Shown here: piece by piece, positions 36,224 to 46,225 of the stretch | Numbering within the stretch: position 1 is the stretch's first letter | How the letters are laid out: each line of letters opens with the position of its first letter | Assembly (NCBI RefSeq): GCF_004345645.1 | Contig: NZ_SLWS01000004.1 | Location: forward strand, 186,001-250,000 | Source: Actinocrispum wychmicini | Lineage (GTDB): Bacteria > Actinomycetota > Actinomycetes > Mycobacteriales > Pseudonocardiaceae | DNA length: 64,000 nt | Direction of reading: 5' to 3' | Notes under the pieces: generated by a model | Databases searched by the model: none | What the model was told of the DNA's origin: nothing | The model's input: only the letters and a program-made list of their open reading frames with translations | Made by a program: the position numbers and the translations under genes

Positions 36224-39200
36224 ATGAGCATGGCCGGGAACCCGACCCCGGACAGGCTGACAGCGGTGCTCAGCGGAAACGGTACGGCACGTCCCACACT
36301 GGTCCGGCAGTCACGTCCCGTGCTGATCCCGCTGTCACCCACCCAACGGCAACTGTGGATTCTTGACACTGTCGCGGGAGGCGCGGAACGCGCACCAGCG
36401 GCCTACAACATCCCGTTGGCGCTGCGCCTGTCCGGTCGGCTCAACTCCGCTGCCTTGCGGAGCGCACTCGGTGACGTGGTGACGCGGCACGAGGTACTGC
36501 GCACCGTCTTCCCCGCAACGGAGTCCGGAATCACCTACCTCGCCTACCAGGTCATCCTCAGCACCTTCAGGCCTGCGCTGCCTGTTACGGACATCTCGCC
36601 CGAGGGACTGGACGAAGCGCTGGCGACCGAGGCGGTGCGCAGGTTTGATCTGACGGCTGAGCCGCCGATCCGCTGCCATCTGTTCACTGTCTCGCCGGAC
36701 GAGCACGTGTTGCTGATGACGATCCATCACATCGCGATGGATGGCTGGTCATGCGGGCCGCTGGCCGCGGATCTCGCACTCGCCTACACCGCCCGGTCCC
36801 AAGGGCGAGAGCCCAGCTTTGAGCCGCTGGCCGCCCAGTTCGCCGACTATGTCCTGTGGCACCAGCGCGTGATGGGCGACGAACGCGATGCAGGCAGCCT
36901 GGCGGGTTCGCAGCTCGCCTTCTGGCGGCGGGCGCTGGCCGGACTGCCGGATCAGCTGGAACTCCCGACCGATCGGCCCCGCCCGGCCGAGGCGAGTCGG
37001 CGCGGCTCGACCGTTCCGATCCGGCTTGACGCTGCGCTACATACTCGGCTGACGCAACTGGCGCGATCCACCAAGACAAGCTTGTTCATGGTGCTGCAGG
37101 CCGGACTCGCCGCCATGCTCACCCGCCTCGGCGCCGGGACCGACATCCCGCTGGGCTGCCAGGTGGCCGGCCGCGGCGATGTGGCCCTAGCGGACATGGT
37201 CGGCTGCTTTCTTAATACGTTGGTGCTGCGGACCGACACATCAGGCGACCCGGCCTTCACCGAACTACTCGACCGGATCCGGAAGAGCGATCTGGCGGCC
37301 TATGCCAACGCTGATCTACCATTTGACCGCGTGGTAGGCGCTGTCAATCCGACGCGTTCTCTGGCCAGGCACCCGCTTTTCCAGATTATGCTGGTACTGC
37401 AGAACACCTCGGTACAGCAGTTCACCCTGCCCGGAATCGAAGTCACCCAGCAATACGTCCACACTGCCGGCGCCCGCTTTGACATGATGATCGACTTTCG
37501 TGAGGAGCCCGGCGGCGGCCTTGGCGGGGTCGTCGAATACGCCAGCGACCTATATGACCAGGTCAGCGTCGAGTGCTTCGCGGCGCGGCTGGTGCGCCTG
37601 CTGCGCGCTTTCGCCGCGGATCCCAGCCTGGCCATCGGACGGCCAGCACTGCTGGAACCAGCCGAACTCGAGCGCATGGCAGCGGCGTGGCACGGCACCG
37701 ATGTTGATGTGGAGCTGGTTCCCGTACAGCGTCAGTTCGATGCCCAGGCGCGACGGACGCCTGGTGGCCTCGCGGTGGCCTGCCGCGACCGGGAACTCAG
37801 CTACGCCGAACTCAACGCCCGAGCGGACGACCTGGCCCGGCGGATCGCCGCGCGGGGCGTCGGCCCGGAAAAGCTGGTGGCGGTGTGCGTGCCCCGATCT
37901 GAATGGCTGGTCGTCGCGTTGCTCGCGGTGCTCAAGGCCGGCGGTGCGTATCTGCCGATCGACCCGGACTACCCGCCAGATCGCATCGCGTTCATCCTGG
38001 ACGATGCCGCCCCCTTGCTCGCGCTTGCCACGTCAGCGACGGCCACCGGGCTTGCAAAGGGCAAGGTGCCGTGCCTGCTCCTGGACGCGGACCTGGCTGG
38101 CGACAAGCAGACCAGCGATGGGAAAGAGACCGACAGCGGCACGGTTACCCAGGTCCTGCCAGCGGCACCCGCCTACGTGATCTACACCTCGGGCTCGACC
38201 GGACGGCCCAAGGGGGTCGTCATTTCCCACGGCGCGCTGATCAACTTCCTTGGGGCTATGGGTGAGCGTTTCCCACTTAAATACACTGACCGGTGGCTCG
38301 CGGTGACCACGATTGCCTTCGACATCTCCAACCTTGAGCTGTGGCTGCCGCTAATATCAGGTGCCGGAGTCGTCCTCGCAGACCGGGACATCGTCTACGA
38401 TCCGGTTGCCCTCAGCGCCGTCGTCAAGTCCGCCGGGGTTACCATCATGCAGGCCACGCCAGCGCTGTGGCAGTCCCAATTCGGTGTCGACCCCGACGGC
38501 GTGATGGGCCTCCGGATGCTCGTCGGTGGGGAGGCGCTCCCGTCGGCGCTGGCTAGGGCCATGGCAGGGCGGGCAGCTGAGGTAGCCAACCTGTACGGAC
38601 CCACCGAGACCACAATCTGGTCGACGACAGCCGCCGTCCCTCCCACAGTCGGCCACATTTCGATCGGGCGCCCAATCTGGAACACTCGAGTGTACGTCCT
38701 TGACGCTGGTTTGCAGCCGCTGCCGAGTGGCGTCGCGGGGGAGCTCTACATCGCTGGCGTCGGCCTTGCCCGCGGTTACCTGAACCGTGCCGCACTGACC
38801 GCTGAACGCTTCGTGGCTGATCCATTCGGCCCGCCGGGCTCGCGGATGTACAGGACAGGCGACATAGCGCGCTGGCAAGCCGACGGCACCCTCGGCTACA
38901 TCGGCCGGGTCGACCATCAGGTGAAGGTCCGGGGTTTCCGTATCGAGCTCGGCGAGGTAGAGAACATTCTGGCCACTCATGAGAGGGTTGCGCAGGCCGC
39001 CGTGGTGGTCCGCGAGGACCGTCCAGGAGACAAGCGGCTGGTCGGCTACGTGGTTCCCGCCGTCCCGGACGGGGCGGCCGCGGCACCTCTCGACCCAGTG
39101 GGCCTGCGCGCCTTCGCGGGAGAGATGCTCCCCGGCTACATGGTGCCCGGATCGATCGTTGTACTGGATACGCTTCCGCTGACCCCTAACGGCAAACTGG

Positions 39201-39544
39201 ACCGCGGGGCGTTGCCTGCCCCGGAGTTACCGGATGCGACTTCCCATCGGTCTCCCACTTCCGGGACCGAGGAACTCCTGTGCCGGCTGTTCGCGCAGGT
39301 GCTTGGCCTTACCGACGTCGGCGCCGACGTCGGGTTCTTCGACCTCGGCGGGCACAGCCTCGCTGCGATCCGGCTGGTCAGCGCCGCTCGAAAGGCCGGG
39401 CTGCCGCTGAAAGTGCGAGACGTTTTCGCGCACCAGAGCGTCGGGCGCCTCGCCCGTGCCGTCAGCGGTCGCTCCGGGGAACAGGAACCCGTACAGCGGG
39501 CCGAATCCGGCCCGCTTATGCGCTCGCGCAGATGGGACCGGTAA
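36224..39544 (+). CDS. NRPS module C-A-PCP, predicted glycine-activating
   Basis: A protein of about 1106 residues. The condensation domain (30-460) has intact HHIAMDGWS and looks LCL-type. The adenylation domain (490-1000) has YTSGSTGRPKG, FDISNLELWLPL, NLYGPTETTIW, YRTGD and PNGKLDRG. The PCP (1010-1080) has its Ser in LGGHSLAAI. Reading the ten pocket residues by alignment gives D-I-L-Q-L-G-L-I-W-K, a known glycine signature. There is no thioesterase or epimerase. The chain received by the C domain may come from the ACP system upstream. Start choices are GTG 36221 or ATG 36224. MbtH follows. Confidence 0.92.
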   Translation: MSMAGNPTPDRLTAVLSGNGTARPTLVRQSRPVLIPLSPTQRQLWILDTVAGGAERAPAAYNIPLALRLSGRLNSAALRSALGDVVTRHEVLRTVFPATESGITYLAYQVILSTFRPALPVTDISPEGLDEALATEAVRRFDLTAEPPIRCHLFTVSPDEHVLLMTIHHIAMDGWSCGPLAADLALAYTARSQGREPSFEPLAAQFADYVLWHQRVMGDERDAGSLAGSQLAFWRRALAGLPDQLELPTDRPRPAEASRRGSTVPIRLDAALHTRLTQLARSTKTSLFMVLQAGLAAMLTRLGAGTDIPLGCQVAGRGDVALADMVGCFLNTLVLRTDTSGDPAFTELLDRIRKSDLAAYANADLPFDRVVGAVNPTRSLARHPLFQIMLVLQNTSVQQFTLPGIEVTQQYVHTAGARFDMMIDFREEPGGGLGGVVEYASDLYDQVSVECFAARLVRLLRAFAADPSLAIGRPALLEPAELERMAAAWHGTDVDVELVPVQRQFDAQARRTPGGLAVACRDRELSYAELNARADDLARRIAARGVGPEKLVAVCVPRSEWLVVALLAVLKAGGAYLPIDPDYPPDRIAFILDDAAPLLALATSATATGLAKGKVPCLLLDADLAGDKQTSDGKETDSGTVTQVLPAAPAYVIYTSGSTGRPKGVVISHGALINFLGAMGERFPLKYTDRWLAVTTIAFDISNLELWLPLISGAGVVLADRDIVYDPVALSAVVKSAGVTIMQATPALWQSQFGVDPDGVMGLRMLVGGEALPSALARAMAGRAAEVANLYGPTETTIWSTTAAVPPTVGHISIGRPIWNTRVYVLDAGLQPLPSGVAGELYIAGVGLARGYLNRAALTAERFVADPFGPPGSRMYRTGDIARWQADGTLGYIGRVDHQVKVRGFRIELGEVENILATHERVAQAAVVVREDRPGDKRLVGYVVPAVPDGAAAAPLDPVGLRAFAGEMLPGYMVPGSIVVLDTLPLTPNGKLDRGALPAPELPDATSHRSPTSGTEELLCRLFAQVLGLTDVGADVGFFDLGGHSLAAIRLVSAARKAGLPLKVRDVFAHQSVGRLARAVSGRSGEQEPVQRAESGPLMRSRRWDR

Positions 39545-39602
39545 TCCGTTTCCATCTTGACGACCGTAGATGGGCAATTACATGAAAGGAGGCCACTTCG
39601 CC

Positions 39603-39812
39603 ATGACAAATCCCTTCGAGGACCCGGAAGGCAGTTACTTCGTGCTGATCAACCAGGAGGAGCAGTACTCGCTCTGGCCGGAGTTCGCAGACGTACCCGG
39701 CGGATGGTCCGTGCTCTTCGGCCCGGATCGCAGGCGGAAGTGCCTGGACTACATCAGCGAGAACTGGTCCGACATGCGGCCGAAAAGCCTCGTGGTCGCG
39801 ATGCGTTCTTAG
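39603..39812 (+). CDS. MbtH-like protein
   Basis: A 69-residue protein with the full family signature: NPFEDPEGSYFVLINQEEQ, SLWPEFADVPGGW, then YISENWSDMRPKSL, including the conserved Trp residues. MbtH proteins bind adenylation domains and are needed for solubility or activity. Directly after the NRPS gene, it presumably serves that A domain. The ATG at 39603 is chosen because AAAGGAGG lies ten bases upstream; an ATG at 39570 would add an untypical extension. Confidence 0.93.
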   Translation: MTNPFEDPEGSYFVLINQEEQYSLWPEFADVPGGWSVLFGPDRRRKCLDYISENWSDMRPKSLVVAMRS

Positions 39813-39865
39813 GAGGTTCGGCCCGGGATATCGCATCGAGGCGGAGCAGCCACGGAGAGGACGTT

Positions 39866-40040
39866 ATGATGAATCGCCGGTGCCGCGTTCCGGTCACCTA
39901 AGCTATTTCCAGCAATTGTTTTGGCGATCGCTATCGGTGTGACCCTGGCGTACAGCGTGTACTCAGGGGAATCGGGTAATGAACAACCCCGGTATTTGTT
40001 CCTGCTGCGTCGGACGCGCCGGAATCCGCTGCGGCAGACC
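39866..40040 (+). pseudogene. Possible decayed signal-peptide-like ORF
   Basis: An ATG at 39866 with GGAGAGGACG upstream encodes MMNRRCRVPVT before a stop. In the next frame the sequence continues KLFPAIVLAIAIGVTLAYSV, a hydrophobic segment like a signal peptide or membrane anchor. A single frameshift would join a basic n-region to it. The product is unknown and may be chance. It lies between mbtH and the second flavin monooxygenase gene. Confidence 0.25.
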
Positions 40041-40072
40041 GCTATAACAGGTTGTTTACTGGAGGATGAATC

Positions 40073-41104
40073 GTGGATTTCAGTCTTTTCTACTTCGCTT
40101 ACCACGGAGCCGGCGGAACCCGGCGGATGCCTTACAATCTCCTACTCGAAGGAGCACGTTTCGCGGATCGGCATGGGTTCACGGCGGTGTGGACCCCGGA
40201 ACGGCACTTCCATCCGTTCGGTGGGATCTATCCCAACCCCGCCCTGACAGGCGCGGCGCTCGCGGCCATCACGGACCGGGTCGAGATCAGGTCGGGGAGT
40301 GTCGTTGGCCCGCTTCCTGACCCGATCAGGATCGCGGAGGAATGGGCGGTGGTCGATAACCTCTCTGACGGCCGGGTAGCGTTGTCCTTCGCACCCGGCT
40401 GGCCCAGCACCGATTTCGTCCTGGCGCCAGAGGACTATTCTCAGCGCCGGGAAGTTCTCATGCGAACGATCGATACCGTGCGGCGGTTGTGGTGCCAGGA
40501 GGCGTTCGAACTGGCAGACGCCACCGCCGAACCGGCGACCATACGCATTTACCCAGCTCCGGTGCAGCCCGAAGTGCCAGTCTGGCTCACGAGTGCGGGC
40601 AGCCCCGATACCTTCCGGGCAGCCGGTCAGCTCGGCGCTGGGCTTCTCACCCACCTGCTCTGCCAGAATCTGGAGGAACTCGCCAAGAAGATCACTGTCT
40701 ATCGTGAGGCCTATACCGGGACAGAAGCGCCACGGGTAGCGGTCATGCTTCCCACCTTCCTCGGACAGGATCGCGGGGTGGTCCGGGAGACCGTCGGTGT
40801 CCCGTTCCTGCGCACCCAGGCGGGGCTGCTCCTGCGGGCACCAGCCGACGTCCTCCCAGGAGTAGATCCAGATGACCTCGACCCGGACGATCTGGAGTTC
40901 GTCGTCGAACAGGCTTTCGATCGCTACTTCGAAACCGGCGGTCTATTCGGCCAAGTGGAAGTTGCCGCGCGGCTGCTGGACAGACTCGCCGAGATTGACG
41001 TCGACGAGGTGGCGTGCATGATCGACTTAGACGTGGAGGCTAGCGCCGTGCTTGCTAGCCTCGGCTATCTGGCTACGCTTAAGGACGTATGGCAGACCTC
41101 GTGA
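40073..41104 (+). CDS. LLM-class flavin-dependent monooxygenase, MupA type (copy 2)
   Basis: A 343-residue paralogue of the 23.6-kb gene. The same landmarks appear: FSLFYFAYHGAGG, AVWTPERHFHPFGG, IRSGSVVGPLPDPIRIAEEWAVVDNLSDGR, and FAPGWPSTDFVLAPEDY. The GTG start follows GGAGG by seven bases. It lies in the same run as the NRPS module and mbtH, so hydroxylation or N-oxidation of PCP-bound glycine or the acyl chain is plausible. A flavin reductase start overlaps its end, giving the expected two-component arrangement, though the reductase is broken. Confidence 0.85.
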   Translation: MDFSLFYFAYHGAGGTRRMPYNLLLEGARFADRHGFTAVWTPERHFHPFGGIYPNPALTGAALAAITDRVEIRSGSVVGPLPDPIRIAEEWAVVDNLSDGRVALSFAPGWPSTDFVLAPEDYSQRREVLMRTIDTVRRLWCQEAFELADATAEPATIRIYPAPVQPEVPVWLTSAGSPDTFRAAGQLGAGLLTHLLCQNLEELAKKITVYREAYTGTEAPRVAVMLPTFLGQDRGVVRETVGVPFLRTQAGLLLRAPADVLPGVDPDDLDPDDLEFVVEQAFDRYFETGGLFGQVEVAARLLDRLAEIDVDEVACMIDLDVEASAVLASLGYLATLKDVWQTS

Positions 41105-41300
41105 CCGGCCGCCGGGTAGCTTTGACGGCGGACGATACCGCGTTGCGGCGAGTATTCGGCAACTTCGTCACCGGAGTAGCCGAAGGCACGACAACAAGCA
41201 GTGGCGGGGCCCATCGGGTCCGCTGCCATACGTTCGTACTTCTGTCGCTGGATCCGCCGCTGGTGCTGTTCTGTGCGGCCAGGACCTCGCGAACCTGGCC
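41089..41300 (+). pseudogene. Truncated flavin reductase (RutF/HpaC-like)
   Basis: The frame beginning MADLVTGRRVALTADD continues with LRRVFGNFVTGVAEGTT and LSLDPPLVLFCAARTSRTWP, the N-terminal third of a flavin reductase-like domain. After about residue 65 the sequence loses all family resemblance in every frame, although the frame stays open. The ATG overlaps the monooxygenase by 16 nt after AAGGACGT, so it was its translationally coupled reductase partner. Reduced flavin must now come from another reductase. Confidence 0.65.
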
Positions 41301-41668
41301 GAAGATCCGCCGACCTTCCGGCACACCGCCCCATACGCCTGGGCACGGCTGCTGGTTTTCTGGCATGACGTTGTCCCCATTCACCTTACGGATCCAGGTA
41401 CGCCATCAGGCCCGCAGACACCTCCTCCAGTCCACGTCCGTTGTGTGGGCGATACAGCAGTGCGCCTCGTGGTGCACCAAGATCATCCATGAACCCCGGC
41501 CGTGGCCGGGTGTTACACCCGGGAACTGGTGCATTTGTCAGACACACCTCGGCCGCGGCGGCCACAGGGGCAGCAGCGATGGTGTGATGCGCTGGAGCTT
41601 GCGCATCGATCACATGTCGGAACGGTCGGACAGCGTTGTCGTAGTCGAACCCAGTACGGTTGCTCCGC

Positions 41669-42598
41669 ATGACCGAGATCGAGACCGAGATCGAGATCAC
41701 CGCGGGTCTGATTCGCGACCTGCTGCGGGACCAGCATCCGGACTTGGCCGAGCTGCCCCTCCGCGAGGTGGAGGGCGGCTGGGGCAACCAGATGTGGCGC
41801 CTCGGGGACGAGCTGGCCGTGCGGATCCAGCGCATGGACACCGACCACGATCACCAGCTCAAGGAGCGCCGCTGGCTGCCGCTGCTCGCCCCACGCCTGC
41901 CGCTGCCAATCCCCGTCCCGGTGCGGAGTGGTGCGCCCTCCGAGCGTTTCCCCAAGATTTGGACGGTCATGACGTGGGTGCCGGGCCTGCCGCTGGACCA
42001 CGGGTCGATCACCCGCGGCGACCACGCGGCCGACACCCTGGCGGCGTTCCTTCGGGCGCTGCATGTGGCAGCGCCCGCCGACGCACCGGTTGATACGGGC
42101 CGCGGCGCGCACCCCAGGGACTGCACGGACGGCTTCGACCATTTCTTCGACTCCGTCGACGCTGACGCGATCGGCTCCGACGCCGCCGACGTCCGGGCCG
42201 TCTGGGACGACGCGGTCGCGGCCCCCGCATGGGAGGGTCCGCCGGTGTGGGTGCACGGCGACCTGCATCCCGCGAACGTCGTTGTCGCGGACGGGACGCT
42301 GGCGGGCGTTGTCGACTTTGGTGACATGTTCGTCGGCGACCCGGCGTTGGACCTGGCGGCCGCCTGGGTGCTGCTGCCGGCGGGCGCGGCCGCACGCTTC
42401 TTCGCCGCGTACGCGGAGGCTGACGAGGCGGCGGTCCGGCGCGCCCGCGGGCTGGCCGCACTGAAGAGCCTCTTCCTGATGCTGATGGGCCAGAACGGGG
42501 ACCGCGGCCTGCCCGGCGGCAAGCCGGCGTGGGGTCCGGCGGGACGGGCGGCCCTCGACCGGGTCCTGAGCGAGCGTCTGGCCCGATTCCACGAATAG
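41669..42598 (+). CDS. APH-family phosphotransferase
   Basis: A 309-residue aminoglycoside/choline kinase-fold enzyme. The nucleotide loop region is VEGGWGNQMWRLGDELAV. The catalytic loop VWVHGDLHPANVVV has the base Asp and metal Asn. The Mg-binding Asp is in VVDFGDMFVGDPALDLA. All catalytic residues are present. Closest types phosphorylate hydroxyls of antibiotics or small metabolites, so self-resistance is possible. The ATG at 41669 is favoured over a TTG at 41660. A truncated paralogue lies at 22.8-23.3 kb, and both copies neighbour a MupA-type monooxygenase gene. Confidence 0.82.
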   Translation: MTEIETEIEITAGLIRDLLRDQHPDLAELPLREVEGGWGNQMWRLGDELAVRIQRMDTDHDHQLKERRWLPLLAPRLPLPIPVPVRSGAPSERFPKIWTVMTWVPGLPLDHGSITRGDHAADTLAAFLRALHVAAPADAPVDTGRGAHPRDCTDGFDHFFDSVDADAIGSDAADVRAVWDDAVAAPAWEGPPVWVHGDLHPANVVVADGTLAGVVDFGDMFVGDPALDLAAAWVLLPAGAAARFFAAYAEADEAAVRRARGLAALKSLFLMLMGQNGDRGLPGGKPAWGPAGRAALDRVLSERLARFHE

Positions 42599-42697
42599 AT
42601 CGACGGCATACTTCGACTGTTTCACCTAAGCTTCTTGAGGGGGTCGCGGAGGCTGGGAAGGGCCAGGAGGCTGTGTAACTGGGGTTGACGGGACTAC

Positions 42698-43755
42698 TTG
42701 CGTCCCGACCGCCAGGCGGCCTGCACTGGTCGAGAATGCGATGTTCGAAAGAATCGAGTCCTCCGTCCGCGAGTGAGCCTGGCGACCGGGCGTGGCGCGC
42801 TCGGCTCCCGAATCCCGCTATTCCAACACGCTCTGCTGCTTCATCGTCAAGATCCTGACTCGCCGCTGCCCCGTGACGGGGAGCCGTACCCGGACGAGGA
42901 GCTGCACCGCCGGCGTCGCGGTACCGCGCCGCCATCCTCGGCAGACACTTCAGCGACGCGCACGCACCGGCAGCGGGTACAGCACACCGGCCGGTGGCTG
43001 GTTCGCCACGGCCCCGATCGCTGCTCGGCCACCGTCGAGCTGACCCTGCTCGCTACGGATCGAGCCGAGCAGGACATCCCGCTGATCCAGACCATCGGAC
43101 TGCTGTCCAACACATTCGGGCCGTTGGCAGCAACGGCGCTGGAGCGGCGGTATGGCGGCGAGCAAGCCCTGCTGTGGCTGGCCCAGCGTGTCGCTGGCTG
43201 GGGCTGGGTCTCGGTCATCGAGGAGGTGTGCCGATATCGGCCCGCGCCCCGCCGGTGGCTGCTGCGCCATGCCTGCGACGGTGACATCGATGGCTACTAC
43301 GCTGGCCAGGTCGCCACCGCATGCCACCTCCACGACGCAGTCCTCAGCACCGAGATCGACGATGACCTGGTCGACCACACCGGGCGGCTACTGGCGTTCA
43401 TGGCGGACAGCTTCGGCATGGGAACGACCCTCGAACACTGTCCCCGGCACCCATCGTCCTCGCCGCGCACGCGACTCACCTCGGCCGGCAGGGCACCGAC
43501 CGTGAGCAGGTACGTCCAGGCTGGGATCATCGTTTCCACCTCACGAACAAGCCCCCGCCTGAGTGCGGATGCACCACCGAACAACGCGACCGCATCGTGC
43601 GGCAGTACCGCACGGTGCTGGACCGCCAGGACTGGAGCGACGCCGTGCGCGCGAACCTCGACCAGGACGACCGCCACGCTGTCTGGTTCGCCACCCACGT
43701 CGCGACACGGCTAAGCCTGCGTGCGTTCACCGATCCACCACACGTCGACCGATGA
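42698..43755 (+). pseudogene. Frameshifted conserved hypothetical gene
   Basis: The first frame gives protein-like sequence from about 42970 to 43440, including DIPLIQTIGLLSNTFGPLA and LLWLAQRVAGWGWVSVIEEV. After FMADSFGMGTTLEHC the reading moves by -1 (or +2) and continues sensibly as AAHATHLGRQGTDREQVRPG and TEQRDRIVRQYRTVLDR to a TGA at 43753. I recognise it only as an uncharacterised actinomycete family. One frameshift near 43440-43460 inactivates it or is a sequencing error. Confidence 0.55.
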
Positions 43756-43766
43756 CCCACCACCGA

Positions 43767-44409
43767 TCAACACCCCCTCGTCGTTCGATGCAGGGCGTCG
43801 CCGCTGCGGCCCGTCGACATGAGCTGGCGTTGGGCGGTCAGTGGCCCAGGGGATGGGTGGAGAACCAGTCGGGGTCGCGGTTGTTCAGTGCGTCGCGTTC
43901 GACGGCCGTGCACCAGTACGTCGGCGCCGCCGTCGTCGGGATGGTGGATGCCGTCGAAGGACGGGCTGGTGATCATCACTCCGCTGGTGGCGTCCTCGGC
44001 GACGGCACGGAGCACATCGTCGATCACGCCGGGCTGCCATTCCATATGGTCGAGGAACAGGTGGGGTGTAGGTGATGAAGTCCGGGTTCGCCACGTCTTC
44101 GTTGGTGCGTACGGGCAGCTAATAGTGCGCGCCGGGTACCAGTGCGTGTTATGTGTTGACGGCTCACGTTTTGTCGACCAGCTGGTTGTGACGATCCGAA
44201 CCTCCTGCCCCGGAACAAGTCATCCAGAATGGAGTTGTACCGGTGAAGTGCGATGCGGCAGTCGGCGTCGTCTTCGGGGTAGCGTCTGGATTCAGGCAGG
44301 CTGTGGAACCGTCCCCACCGGTCAGGGAAGGCGTGCTTCAACCTGTCTGCCAACGGGGGCACCCGGGCCACTGTTGGCTCCACAGCGCGGACAGCTCATC
44401 GTTCGACAT
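43767..44409 (-). pseudogene. DUF3885-like gene, multiply broken
   Basis: A minus-strand gene starts MSNDELSALWSQQWPGCP, shifts frame into ADRLKHAFPDRWGRFHSLPE and ALHRYNSILDDLF, and then meets an in-frame TAG just before PVRTNEDVANPDFITYT. A further frameshift leads into the C-terminal MEWQPGVIDDVLRAVAEDAT and DGIHHPDDGGADVLVHGRRT. The order and motifs fit the DUF3885 family. With at least two frameshifts and a stop it is dead. Confidence 0.55.
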
Positions 44410-44790
44410 GTGATCACCTTCCCGACAGGTCGCGACCGAGCCCCGCTGGGCCACCCGACGCCTACCGCTCTCGACCGGCTGAGCCCGTCGACGATACCCA
44501 CGGAACTCATCCGCACGCAGGCCATGTTCGTCGCTCGTCCGCCGAGTGGTATGACCCGTCAGAATGACGTATGAGCTGACTGCGGTCCGTATGAACAGGG
44601 TGGAGCTGGAGCGAAACTGGAGCGACGAACGCACTTGACCTGCTGTCAGCTGATGTCAACCGTCCTGAACGGACACATGTTGTGCAGAGGATTCCTTGTT
44701 CCTGCCGCTCATTGTCCTTTGTGGACGATCCCTTGCGGGCAAGGGGTCGTGGTGGATCCCTTGCCCGGGTTGGGTGGACGCGCGTGCGTG
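44410..44790. other. Intergenic DNA (381 bp)
   Basis: Nothing recognisable lies between the DUF3885-like pseudogene and the fragment at 44791. Frames are short with no ribosome binding sites. Confidence 0.4.
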
Positions 44791-45030
44791 TCAGTCGTCG
44801 TAGAAATAGCCTTTGACCTTGGTGTTCTCGTTGGCGGAGTTGACTGTGTCGAATGGTGTTCCGGTGCAGTCTGGGCTCGGGTAGACCGGCACGGGTGGAT
44901 GCTCAGGTTGGTGACCCTGGTGGTTGTTTCGTTCGTGAACACCGGAACCGACACGCAGACGGACTCGTTGACTCCGATGTGGAGGGTGCGGCCATCCATC
45001 CTCGGCGTGATCCGTGACACAACGTGAGCG
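44791..45030 (-). pseudogene. Fragment of a small, possibly secreted protein
   Basis: The minus strand carries MDGRTLHIGVNESVCVSV in one frame. A neighbouring frame carries VYPSPDCTGTPFDTVNSANE followed by NTKVKGYFYDD and a TGA at 44791. The second part has the look of a Cys-containing secreted protein. A frameshift between them is needed, and no start with a signal peptide was found. Assignment is weak. Confidence 0.25.
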
Positions 45031-45186
45031 CAGCTCGGAAAGGTCACGATCCCTACCCGCTAACGGACCAATCCTGGTGACGTACCGTAAGTGGTTGCTG
45101 GGTGCGGGGGCTCGGTGAGGTTGACCGACTCACGCCACATCACGCGCGAGCATCCACATCGGACACCACTCGGCCTGTGGAAAACT

Positions 45187-45560
45187 GGGCACTGGTAGCG
45201 CGGCAAGGCCGGCGCGGGCGTCGTCCAGCGATCCAGCTCGCCCCACTACTGGACGCCTGGCTCGCCCAGCGGATCGCCGACCCGGGTCAGGCCGCGCCGC
45301 TCGTCGACCGCGACGGCCGCCGGATCACCCGCTACCAGGTCGACTACCTCGTCACCACGCTCGCCGCGGGCCGCTGGCGTCCCCGGACCCGCACCAGATC
45401 ACCCCGCACAGCACCCGGCACGCGTTCAACACCATCGCGAAAGCCCGCGGCGCCAGTCTGGAGCAACGCCAGACCGCGCTGGCGCACGCCAGCGCGGACA
45501 CCACCGCGCTCTACGACCACACCGACGTCCCTGGCCAGCGACCCCGCCCACCTCGTCGCG
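45187..45560 (+). pseudogene. Tyrosine recombinase remnant (first)
   Basis: Two frames together give an integrase catalytic domain: RRPAIQLAPLLDAWLAQRI and RRITRYQVDYLVTTLAA, then, shifted, ITPHSTRHAFNTIAKARGAS and QTALAHASADTTALYDHT. The second half has the HxxR Arg, the late His and the Tyr nucleophile. The N-terminal arm-binding region is missing. It is the remains of an integrative element. Confidence 0.65.
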
Positions 45561-45689
45561 GCCGCCACCTTCGCCCCGTCGACCAGCACCGATGCCCGGA
45601 CATCCGGCAGGCGGGGCAGACCCCGGAGCGCGCGGCAACCGGTGCCCCGGAATGGAAAGCCACCCCGCGCACGACACCAGTTCGCCGCG

Positions 45690-46009
45690 AGCAACATTGA
45701 CGACGGAGAAAGGGCGGCGCACCTGATGGCACGGTTCCAGCGGTTTACCTGAGACGACCTGACCACCCACACCCGCGACGAGCTCCTCCCGCGGCTGGAG
45801 GCTGAACAGGAATACTGGGCACGCAAGGAAAGCGCGGCCTTTCCGCCGCCGATCACCAGGCCCGCAAGGAGTTCAGCGACCTCGTCTACGCCGTGACCAA
45901 CCCGGCCGATCTCGCCGACTCGATGGCGGAAACCACGGCGTGGCTCAAGGGCGAACGCTCGACGGATTCCGCGTACTTCAAGGAGAAGCCCCTCCATGAC
46001 CAGTCCTGA
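45690..46009 (+). pseudogene. Decayed mobile-element-type gene
   Basis: Sequence like DGERAAHLMARFQRFT meets a TGA and continues in frame as DDLTTHTRDELLPRLEAEQE. It then shifts to ADHQARKEFSDLVYAVTNPA and ends AYFKEKPLHDQS. One stop and one frameshift break it. No family is recognised; it follows the recombinase remnant as element cargo would. Confidence 0.35.
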
Positions 46010-46225
46010 CCACACATCCGACACCGGCACGCACCCGACCCTGATCGACCTCGACACCGGCGACGAGTACGAGTGGGTCGGCGAGGGTTACAAACGGGCG
46101 GAATTGCATTCAATGCAACACCGCGCAGATGTCGGTGACGATCATCTCCCAGGTCGCAGAGTTGGGGCTGGTGTCTTCGTCTCGTTCAGCTTGAGCAGTC
46201 ACGCTGATCTGAGTAATCCGGCGTC

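Noticed and set aside
41089..42093. A 334-codon frame starting with the flavin reductase fragment
   Set aside because: After about 65 codons it has no family resemblance and runs out of frame through the kinase gene; only the first third is meaningful.
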